Source: a virus
Reading direction: 5' to 3' (one strand)
IMG/VR virus record: IMGVR_UViG_3300049810_001425
Span: 1-33,696 of that record
Length of the DNA stretch: 33,696 bases
Shown here: in pieces, positions 9,361 through 16,923 of the stretch
How the letters are laid out: each line of letters starts with the position of its first letter
Position numbering within the stretch: the first letter of the stretch is position 1
Program-made: the position numbers and the translations under genes
The notes under the pieces: model-generated
Told to the model about the DNA's origin: nothing
Databases searched by the model: none
What the model saw: the letters and a program-made list of their open reading frames with translations, nothing else

Positions 9361-10812
9361 ATGTCAACAGTAATTCAGATTAAAAGAAGCACAGGTGTTT
9401 CTGCCCCTACTACATCTGACTTAAATCAAGGAGAACTAGCCTATTCAATGGATGCTTCCAATAGTGGAGCAGGTGCTATCCTTTATGTAGAGTCACAGAA
9501 CAGTGGTGGAGCCGCAGTAATACAAAAATTAGGTGGTAAATATTATACAGATATTTTAGATGGTGCAACACCAACCCCAGCAGACTTCAAAGTAGGGAAT
9601 GGAAGTTCTACAGGTGGTAGTGTAAAACTATACGAAGATACAGATAATGGTACAAACTTTGTAGCACTTAAAGCTCCAAATGCAGTAACCTCAGATACTA
9701 CTTTTACATTACCAGATGGTGATGGTACAAGTGGACAGTTCGTTAGAACAAATGGTTCTGGTCAACTAGAATTTGCAACAGTAGTTTCAAGTTTATCATT
9801 AGCTGCAGATAGTGGGTCAAACGATTCATTCTCAACTGGTGAGACCTTAACTTTCACAGGTGGAGAAGGTATTGATACAACAGTATCAGATAATACAATT
9901 ACCATAGCTGGTGAAGATGCAAGTACATCAAATAAAGGTCTTGCATCATTTAACAGTTCACAATTTACTGTATCAAGTGGTGCAGTAAGTTTAAACAATT
10001 CTTTCTTAGTAATAGAAAGTGAAGGAATTGGTTCAAATGATAATGATACAACGATTCCAACATCAGCTGCAGTTAAAGACTATGTAGATACAAATGTAAC
10101 TGCACAGGATTTAGATACTGCTGGTGACAGTGGAACAGGTGCAATCGATTTAGATTCACAATCATTAACCATTGCTGGAACAGCAAACGAAATTGAAACA
10201 GCTGCCAGTGGTCAAACAATTACAATAGGATTACCTAATAATGTAACTGTAGGAAATAACCTTACAGTTGATGGTAACCTAACAGTTAATGGTACACAAA
10301 CTACTGTTAACAGTACTACAGTAACAGTCGATGACCCAATCTTTGTCGTGGGTGGAGATTCAGCTCCTGGCTCAGACGATAACAAAGATAGAGGTATGGA
10401 ATTCAGATGGCATAATGGTTCATCTGCAAAATTAGGTTTCTTTGGATTCGATGATAGTACAGGTAAATTTACTTTTATTCCAGATGCAACTGATAACAGT
10501 GCAATAGTTTCTGGTACAAAAGGTAATTTAGATATTGGTGGATTAGACTTAGCAGGTTCAATTACAAGTGTAGATGGTTCTGCACCGACTAATGGACAGA
10601 TTCTAATGGGTCATACTTCAAATGGAGATATGCAATTAGGAACTCTTACTGCTGGAGAAGGTCTTGATGTAACCAATGGTGCTGGTAGTATAACTTTATC
10701 AGCCGAAGATGCAACTTCAAGTAATAAAGGTATTGCATCTTTTAACTCAAATGAGTTTACAGTATCGTCTGGTGCAGTTTCAATCACTGCAATAGATGGT
10801 GGTAGTTATTAA
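9361..10812 (+). CDS. Tail fibre-like protein with Mtd-type N terminus
   Basis: This encodes 483 residues. The first 30 ([24 protein letters not shown]) match the N-terminal domain of phage major-tropism-determinant-like proteins, which fixes such proteins to the tail. Two copies of a module 'EDA(S/T)(T/S)SNKG(L/I)[14 protein letters not shown]' lie near residues 182-210 and 450-478; a relative occurs in the S74 fibre. Between them is '[32 protein letters not shown]', a pattern (quoted here with its pieces joined from one stretch near residues 300-330) common in marine phage fibres. The protein ends in IDGGSY. AGGAG stands 6 bases before the ATG. The role is host recognition or fibre scaffold, inferred from family. 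No reverse transcriptase is present, so there is no sign of diversity generation. Confidence 0.8.
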   Translation: MSTVIQIKRSTGVSAPTTSDLNQGELAYSMDASNSGAGAILYVESQNSGGAAVIQKLGGKYYTDILDGATPTPADFKVGNGSSTGGSVKLYEDTDNGTNFVALKAPNAVTSDTTFTLPDGDGTSGQFVRTNGSGQLEFATVVSSLSLAADSGSNDSFSTGETLTFTGGEGIDTTVSDNTITIAGEDASTSNKGLASFNSSQFTVSSGAVSLNNSFLVIESEGIGSNDNDTTIPTSAAVKDYVDTNVTAQDLDTAGDSGTGAIDLDSQSLTIAGTANEIETAASGQTITIGLPNNVTVGNNLTVDGNLTVNGTQTTVNSTTVTVDDPIFVVGGDSAPGSDDNKDRGMEFRWHNGSSAKLGFFGFDDSTGKFTFIPDATDNSAIVSGTKGNLDIGGLDLAGSITSVDGSAPTNGQILMGHTSNGDMQLGTLTAGEGLDVTNGAGSITLSAEDATSSNKGIASFNSNEFTVSSGAVSITAIDGGSY

Positions 10813-10828
10813 AAATAGAGGATAAATT

Positions 10829-11236
10829 ATGAGTTACAATGGGAAAGTCTTTAATGTAGATACTAAAATTAGTGATGTAACTGTAGAACAAAGACTAATT
10901 GATTTTGAAATACCTAAAGAAGTAATGAAAGAACTTTATATTCCTATTGATGGTAAAGTTTATATAAGTGATAATGGTAATCTTACTGCTAAGTTGAAGT
11001 TAGATAACTCAGAAGGTGGTAGAGAATTATCATTAGGACTTAGGATTAATGGTCAAGAACCCCCAATAGATTGGTGGGATTCTGGGTCGGATAACTTACA
11101 AAGAGTTATTAGAAAAGTTCCTTATGACTGTTTAGGTTATGTAGGATTAGGTTATGCAGATGACCAGATTAGAATCAAATATACTGTAGACACTTCAACA
11201 TGGAGTGCAACATTAGAAAAAATATCTGTTATATAA
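10829..11236 (+). CDS. Hypothetical beta-rich protein in fibre cluster
   Basis: This encodes 135 residues, with GAGG eleven bases ahead of its ATG. I do not recognise the family. The sequence alternates charged and hydrophobic residues, as in beta-strands ('KVYISDNGNLTAKLKLDN'), and contains a Trp-rich turn 'PPIDWWDSGSDN' and 'VPYDCLGYVGLGYADDQIRIKY'. There is no signal peptide, membrane segment or catalytic motif. Its place between two fibre genes suggests a virion part or fibre chaperone. Its stop codon lies inside a perfect 18-base palindrome. Confidence 0.65.
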   Translation: MSYNGKVFNVDTKISDVTVEQRLIDFEIPKEVMKELYIPIDGKVYISDNGNLTAKLKLDNSEGGRELSLGLRINGQEPPIDWWDSGSDNLQRVIRKVPYDCLGYVGLGYADDQIRIKYTVDTSTWSATLEKISVI

Positions 11237-11241
11237 CAGAT
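11224..11241 (+). repeat. Perfect 18-base palindrome
   Basis: ATCTGTTATATAACAGAT is its own reverse complement. As RNA it would fold as a 7-bp stem with an ATAT loop. It contains the stop codon of the upstream gene. It could be an RNA end or processing signal, or a protein operator. Confidence 0.7.
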
Positions 11242-11248
11242 TAAAGTA

Positions 11249-11264
11249 TAGGGTATATACCCTA
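11249..11264 (+). repeat. Perfect 16-base palindrome
   Basis: TAGGGTATATACCCTA is its own reverse complement, 24 bases centre to centre from the previous palindrome, and also has ATAT at the centre of the hairpin. No T-run follows, so a classical terminator is unlikely. Confidence 0.7.
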
Positions 11265-11283
11265 ATGACAAAGTGAGTGACAT

Positions 11284-12594
11284 ATGACACAGACAGTCCA
11301 ATTAAAAAGGTCTGCTACTGCTGGTGCAATTCCAAGTACATCTGATTTATCGTTAGGTGAATTGGCATTGAACACCTATGATGGTAAGGCATACATTAAA
11401 AAAAGTGTAGGTGGAACTGAATCTATCGTTGAGGTAGGTGCAGATACTTCTACTGATATCACTGCAATGAAGCATTATCTTTATAACTGTAGTGCAAACC
11501 AAACATCTTTTTCAGGCACCGATGCAAATGGTGATTCCTTGTCGTATACTACTGGTCAAATTGCAGTATTCCTTAATGGAGTATTCTTAGACCCAGATGA
11601 TTATACTTCAACAAATGGTTCAACAATTGTATTAGATGATGGTACAAAATCTTCCGACTACTTAGAAGTAGTTGCATGGACAGCTGGAGTCACTTCTGGA
11701 TTAATTACAGGTATATCAAACTATGAATTTACTGCAACAGCAGGACAAACAGTATTAACTGGTTCAGATGAAAATAGTGTTACTCTATCATATACGCCAG
11801 GCAAAGTATTAGTATTCTTAAATGGTGTTCTTATGGACAACAGGTCTGGTGCAGATTATGTCGAAACAAGTGCAACAACAATAACTTTTAATGCTGGATT
11901 ACAAGTAAATGATACAGTTATAATAAAAAGTTATACTGGTTCTGCACCATTTACAAGATTCCAATATGATGTAACTGCAGCTACTACTACACAGATAAGT
12001 GGAACAGATGCAAACAGTAGAACATTAAGTATCATTCCCAAATATACAGAAGTATTTGTGAATGGTGTCTTAGTTAAAAAAGGACAATGGAATTCTGGTA
12101 GTGGTACTCAAATTAATTTTGAAGAAGCACTTACAGACCCAAATTATGTTATAGATGTAATTGATTATGGGTTTGTTACACCAGAAGTAAACTTGTTCTT
12201 AGATACAGTACCTTTTCTTGGTGGTAATTTAGATACTAATGGAAAGGAAATAATTTCAAGTGGGACTGATTCAGTCGTACTTAAACCATCTACTTATGTA
12301 GATGTACAGGATGGGCCAGTGCATTTAGAAGTACTTGCATCCGACCCATCTGGAGTCACTAATCGTGCATCTTTGTATTCAAAAGATGTAAGTGGTAGTG
12401 CAGAGTTGTTTGCAAGAGATGAAGCAGGTAATGTTACCCAAATCTCTCCTCACAACAATCAAGGTGAATGGATTTACTATTCAGAAAATGTGAAAACTGG
12501 TAAAAGGTTTAAAGTTAATATGGAAAAAATGATTCGTAAATTAGAACAAATTACAGGACAGAACTTCATCGAAATAGATGATTTACATAAATAA
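11284..12594 (+). CDS. Tail fibre-like protein with Mtd-type N terminus and three NGV modules
   Basis: This encodes 436 residues. The start (TQTVQLKRSA..GAIPSTSDLSLGELALN) is of the Mtd N-terminal type. Three consecutive modules of about 70 residues follow (roughly residues 62-135, 140-220 and 220-295). Each reads '...(T/S)GTD(A/E)N...L.Y(T)...V.VF(L/V)NGV.(L/M)...' and continues to a strand ending in '(V/I)I..(S/D)Y'. A fourth relative is in the S74 fibre. The C-terminal part has 'GEWIYYSENVKTGKRFKVNMEKMIRKLEQITGQ', quoted here as the last recognisable block, ending in a helix. The role is probably a fibre or fibre-linking virion protein. Upstream RNA contains two palindromes; the ribosome site is weak (GTGAGTGA). 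Confidence 0.78.
   Translation: MTQTVQLKRSATAGAIPSTSDLSLGELALNTYDGKAYIKKSVGGTESIVEVGADTSTDITAMKHYLYNCSANQTSFSGTDANGDSLSYTTGQIAVFLNGVFLDPDDYTSTNGSTIVLDDGTKSSDYLEVVAWTAGVTSGLITGISNYEFTATAGQTVLTGSDENSVTLSYTPGKVLVFLNGVLMDNRSGADYVETSATTITFNAGLQVNDTVIIKSYTGSAPFTRFQYDVTAATTTQISGTDANSRTLSIIPKYTEVFVNGVLVKKGQWNSGSGTQINFEEALTDPNYVIDVIDYGFVTPEVNLFLDTVPFLGGNLDTNGKEIISSGTDSVVLKPSTYVDVQDGPVHLEVLASDPSGVTNRASLYSKDVSGSAELFARDEAGNVTQISPHNNQGEWIYYSENVKTGKRFKVNMEKMIRKLEQITGQNFIEIDDLHK
12586..12593 (+). promoter_or_regulatory. Candidate variant late promoter
   Basis: CATAAATA overlaps the stop of the preceding gene. The predicted start, 12599, is the first base of the conserved AAAGGAT...AGGAGAA leader block. The same variant octamer precedes gene 13. 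The first-base change from the T4 consensus keeps confidence moderate. Confidence 0.45.
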
Positions 12595-12598
12595 CTAT

Positions 12599-12618
12599 AA
12601 AGGATTTAATTAGGAGAA
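12599..12618 (+). promoter_or_regulatory. Conserved leader/ribosome site block, copy 2
   Basis: AAAGGATTTAATTAGGAGAA, 19 of 20 bases identical to the block at 9337-9356, ends 7 bases before the ATG of the largest fibre gene and supplies its AGGAG. Confidence 0.55.
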
Positions 12619-12625
12619 CTTTAAA

Positions 12626-15600
12626 ATGCCAACAAAAGCAAGATATCTTGCAGACCTTTTAAATGCATCTGGAGAACTAGACTCCACAGGTGCAGTTGAA
12701 GCTATACAAGACCAGATTTCAACTCTGTTTGCAGCTGGTTCACATACAGGTATATCATTCAGTTATAATGACAGTAGTGCAACCTTTAGTGCAACAGTAG
12801 GAACAGAATTCATAGAAGATACAGTAGGAGCTATGTTTAGTTCTAATACTGAAACTAATATTACTGCAGCTTATGACGATAGTGATGGAACTATCGACCT
12901 TGCAGTAGAACAACAAGTTAATGGAACAAATCCATATTACTACAAAATACCAGTCACAGTGGCTAGTGGTAAATTTGTAATTGATAACGAATCACAATAT
13001 ATCCTTAAGTTGGCAAAGGGTGTAGTATATAGATTCGACCAATCAGACAATTCAAACTCAAATCATCCTTTAAGATTCTCCATAACAAGTGATGGTACAC
13101 ATGGTGGTGGTTCAGAACTTGCTTCTACACATTATGATATTTACAATAAAGTAGGAACAGCTGGTTCAGCAGGTGCATATGTAGAAATTTCATTTAAGAT
13201 GGGGTCTGCAACTGCAAATAACCCAGCATACTACTATTGTGCAAACCATAGTGGAATGGGTTCAGCTGCAATCGTAGGTACACCATCCAGTACAACATTT
13301 GTACCAGAAGGAACAAATCAATATCACACGACTGAAAGGGTTCAAGATGTAGTTGGTGCAATGGTATCATCTAATACAGAAAGTGGTATAGCAGTGTCCT
13401 ATGACGACTCAGATGGTACTCTGGACTTTAATGTGAACGACCCTACCATTTCCTTGACTGGAGATGTAACTGGTTCTGCAACAATGACAGATTTAGGAAA
13501 CACATCTATATCTACAACAATCGCAGCTAATAGTGTTGCATTAGGAACAGACACAACAGGAAACTATGTTGCAACTGTAACTGGAACTACAAACGAAATT
13601 GAAGTATCTGGTTCTGGTTCAGAAACAGCTGGTGTAACAGTAGGATTACCAGACGATGTAACAGTCGCAGGTGATTTAACAGTTACAGGTGCTGGTTCAA
13701 CAGGTGGTAACTTTACAGTAGGTGGAAACCTAACTGTAAGTGGTAGTACAACTACAGTATCATCTACATCACTGTCAGTAGCAGATAGTACTGTTAAAGT
13801 TGCAAAAGATAACGCTGCTAATTCAGTAGACTTTGGTTACTATGGTCAGTATGTTGATGGTTCAACTACAAAATACGCAGGACTTTTATGGGATGCATCT
13901 GAATCAAATAAATTTAGATTATTCCATGGAAACCAAACAGAACCTACAACTGTAGTCGATACATCTGGAACAGGTCATGCAACAGGTACTTTAATTTCAA
14001 ATGTTGAAGGTGCATTAACAGGTAATGCTTCAACAGCAACTGCACTTGCAAATGCAAGAACTATTGCAGTAGCTGGAGATGTAGTTGGTTCTGCATCTTT
14101 TGATGGAACTGGAAACATATCCCTTAATACAACAATTCAAGCTGACTCAGTTGCATTAGGAACAGATACAACAGGTAATTATGTAGGAACAGTAACAGCA
14201 GGAACAGGTCTTACTTCTACAGGTGCAACTTCTGGTGAAGGTATTGCACATTCATTATCAGTAGACGCTGCACAAAGTGGAATAACAAGTCTTGGTACTC
14301 TTACTTCATTAACAGTAGATGATATTACTATTAATGGTTCAACCATTACTGATGCTGGAGATTTAGACTTCGATATCGGTGGAGATATGACTGTTGATAT
14401 TGATGGTGGTGACATTATCTTAAAAGATGGTGGAACACAATTTGGTAAGTTTACCCAGATGATTGGTGGTCTTGCTATTGGTGCTGGTTCTGGTACTGAT
14501 ATTCCTATTTTAGTTTCATCAAACAAAACTTTATTCTTTACAGATATTGCACTAGGTGACGATGAAAAGATTGTTCTTGGAGATGGTGCAACTGGTAACT
14601 TGCAAATATTCCATGATGGAACAGACAGTTTCCTTGATGATGTATCAGACGGCAATCTAATACTCAGAACAAATGGCACAAGTGTCAAGATGATGACTGG
14701 TTCTGAGGATATGGTTGTTGCAACCAAAGATGGCTCAGTAGATTTATACCACGATAATTCTAAAAAATTAGAAACAACTGCAAATGGTGTAACAGTAACA
14801 GGTGGTGTTACAGCAACATCATTTACAGGTGCATTAAGTGGTAATGCAACAACAGCTACAGCATTAGCAACTCCAAGAACAATTCATGGTGTATCATTTG
14901 ATGGTAGTGCAAATATTGACCTTACAGAAGTAGTTCAAGATACAATAGGTGCAATGTTTAGTTCAAATACTGAAACAGGTATTACTGCATCATATGAAGA
15001 TGGTGATGGAACAATAGATTTAGTAATAAACACAACTGCATCAACTATTTCAGATTTCACAGAATCAGTAGAAGATGTTGTTGGTGGAATGGTAACAACT
15101 AACACAGAAAGTGGTATTACAGTTACATATGATGACTCAGATGGTACTTTAGACTTTAATGTTGATGACGCAGTACTTAGTTTCACAGGAGATGTAACTG
15201 GTTCAGCAACAATGACCAACCTAGGTAATACTTCAACTGCATTAACAATTGCAGCTGGTTCTGTAGAAAACAGTATGTTAGCAGGTTCTATTTCAAATAG
15301 TAATCTTGCAAACTCAAGTATAACAGTTGCTACATCTGGTAGTTCAACTGCAACTGCATTGGGTGGAACAATAACATTTGCTGGAACATCAAACGAAGTA
15401 GATGTATCAGAAAGTTCTGGAACAATTACATATGGATTACCAGCCGATGTTACAGTATCAAATGACTTAACAGTTAGTGGTAACTTAGTAGTTTCTGGTA
15501 CAACAACACAAACAGGTGCAATTGTATCAGATTCAAACTTTACAGGTTTAACAAATGCAAACACTGGAAATTCAACAGACTTTGGTTTCTATGGTAAGTA

Positions 15601-16891
15601 TGTAGAATCAACAACAACAAAATATGCTGGTTTATTCTTTGATGCATCAACAGATAATACATTTAGATTATTTGCAGATACACAAACAGTACCTTCAACA
15701 ACAGTTAATACATCTGCAACAGGATATGGAGTTGGAACTCTAGTTGCAAATATTACAGGTAATGTGAGTGGTACTTCTGGAAGTACAACAGGAAACGCTG
15801 CAACTGCAACTGCACTTGCATCGTCAAGAAACTTTACAGTAAGTGGAGATGCAACTACAGATTCATCACAATCATTTGATGGAACAGGTAATGTTGCATT
15901 ACCAATTACACTTGCAAATACTGGTGTATCAGCTGCAACTTATGGTGATGCAAATAGTGTTGCTCAAGTAGCAGTAGATTCAAAAGGTAGAATAACAAGT
16001 GCATCTAGTGTAGACATTAGTATGCCTTCATCTCAAGTATCAGACTTTGCAGAAGCAGTATCCGACACAGTAGGTGCAATGTTCAGTTCAAATACTGAAA
16101 CAGGTATTACTGTAACATATCAAGATGCAGACAATACAATTGACCTAGCAGTAGGTACAGTTGCATTAGGTTCTGGAACATCTGGAAACTATGTTGACAA
16201 TGTTACTGGTGGAACTGGTGTTACTGTAACAGGTAGTGCTGGTGAAGGATGGGAGCCTGCAATTAGTATTGGACAGGCAGTATCAACAACCTCAGATGTA
16301 ACCTTTGCAGATATAGCTGCAACAGATATAACTGCTGGTGGTAATGTTGTAATTACTGGTAACCTAACAGTTAATGGTTCATCTGTAACAAACAGTTCAA
16401 CAAACACAACAATTGAAGATGCATTAATAGAACTTGGTTCTGGTAATACTGGTTCAAACAGTAATGACTTAGGTCTTATACTTGAAAGAGGTTCAACAGG
16501 TAACAATGCATTTATGGGTTGGGACGAGAGTGCAGATAAGTTTGTTATGGGAACAACTACTGCAACAGGTTCTTCAACAGGTGGTTTAACAGTAACTACT
16601 GGAACATTAGTTGCAAACATAGAAGGTAATGTTACAGGCAATGTCTCTGGAAGTGCAGCTACAGTTACAGGTGCAGCTCAATCTGCAATTACAAGTGTTG
16701 GAACATTGAGTTCACTTGCAGTTAGTGGTAACCAAACAGTAGGTGGAACACTAGGAGTTACAGGAGCTGCAACAACAAGTTATACAACAATAGGTGCTAG
16801 TGCAAAGGCATTCAGAAATACATTTATACATTCTTCTGCACCTAGTGGTTCAGATGGAGCAGTAGGTGATATCTGGATAACATACTCATAG
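12626..16891 (+). CDS. Large modular tail fibre with cupredoxin-like domain
   Basis: This encodes 1421 residues. At least five modules of the form '(V/I)(E/Q/S)D.VG(A/G)M.(S/T)(S/T)NTE(S/T).I...Y.D.D.T.D' occur, starting near residues 63, 240, 770, 815 and 1145. Two 'DFG(Y/F)YG(Q/K)YV...TTKYAGL' modules and several '(L)TV.G..TV..' and 'VALGTDTTGNYV' segments are also repeated. Residues about 103-218 form an inserted domain with H147-P-L-R-F-S and Y-Y-C205-x2-H208-x2-M211-G, the ligand order of a type 1 copper protein such as amicyanin. The C terminus ends 'GSDGAVGDIWITYS', as in many marine phage fibres. The gene most likely encodes the main long fibre or a side-fibre subunit; the receptor is unknown. 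AGGAG precedes the ATG. Confidence 0.85.
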   Translation: MPTKARYLADLLNASGELDSTGAVEAIQDQISTLFAAGSHTGISFSYNDSSATFSATVGTEFIEDTVGAMFSSNTETNITAAYDDSDGTIDLAVEQQVNGTNPYYYKIPVTVASGKFVIDNESQYILKLAKGVVYRFDQSDNSNSNHPLRFSITSDGTHGGGSELASTHYDIYNKVGTAGSAGAYVEISFKMGSATANNPAYYYCANHSGMGSAAIVGTPSSTTFVPEGTNQYHTTERVQDVVGAMVSSNTESGIAVSYDDSDGTLDFNVNDPTISLTGDVTGSATMTDLGNTSISTTIAANSVALGTDTTGNYVATVTGTTNEIEVSGSGSETAGVTVGLPDDVTVAGDLTVTGAGSTGGNFTVGGNLTVSGSTTTVSSTSLSVADSTVKVAKDNAANSVDFGYYGQYVDGSTTKYAGLLWDASESNKFRLFHGNQTEPTTVVDTSGTGHATGTLISNVEGALTGNASTATALANARTIAVAGDVVGSASFDGTGNISLNTTIQADSVALGTDTTGNYVGTVTAGTGLTSTGATSGEGIAHSLSVDAAQSGITSLGTLTSLTVDDITINGSTITDAGDLDFDIGGDMTVDIDGGDIILKDGGTQFGKFTQMIGGLAIGAGSGTDIPILVSSNKTLFFTDIALGDDEKIVLGDGATGNLQIFHDGTDSFLDDVSDGNLILRTNGTSVKMMTGSEDMVVATKDGSVDLYHDNSKKLETTANGVTVTGGVTATSFTGALSGNATTATALATPRTIHGVSFDGSANIDLTEVVQDTIGAMFSSNTETGITASYEDGDGTIDLVINTTASTISDFTESVEDVVGGMVTTNTESGITVTYDDSDGTLDFNVDDAVLSFTGDVTGSATMTNLGNTSTALTIAAGSVENSMLAGSISNSNLANSSITVATSGSSTATALGGTITFAGTSNEVDVSESSGTITYGLPADVTVSNDLTVSGNLVVSGTTTQTGAIVSDSNFTGLTNANTGNSTDFGFYGKYVESTTTKYAGLFFDASTDNTFRLFADTQTVPSTTVNTSATGYGVGTLVANITGNVSGTSGSTTGNAATATALASSRNFTVSGDATTDSSQSFDGTGNVALPITLANTGVSAATYGDANSVAQVAVDSKGRITSASSVDISMPSSQVSDFAEAVSDTVGAMFSSNTETGITVTYQDADNTIDLAVGTVALGSGTSGNYVDNVTGGTGVTVTGSAGEGWEPAISIGQAVSTTSDVTFADIAATDITAGGNVVITGNLTVNGSSVTNSSTNTTIEDALIELGSGNTGSNSNDLGLILERGSTGNNAFMGWDESADKFVMGTTTATGSSTGGLTVTTGTLVANIEGNVTGNVSGSAATVTGAAQSAITSVGTLSSLAVSGNQTVGGTLGVTGAATTSYTTIGASAKAFRNTFIHSSAPSGSDGAVGDIWITYS

Positions 16892-16923
16892 TAACCATAT
16901 ATAATGAATGAGGAAATTGATTA

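Noticed and set aside
9361-10812. Mtd-like fibre as part of a diversity-generating retroelement
   Set aside because: No reverse transcriptase, template repeat or A-biased variable repeat was seen in the window.
16900-16905. TATAAT before the repeat gene as a sigma-70 type promoter
   Set aside because: No convincing -35 element is placed upstream, so it was not listed as a feature.
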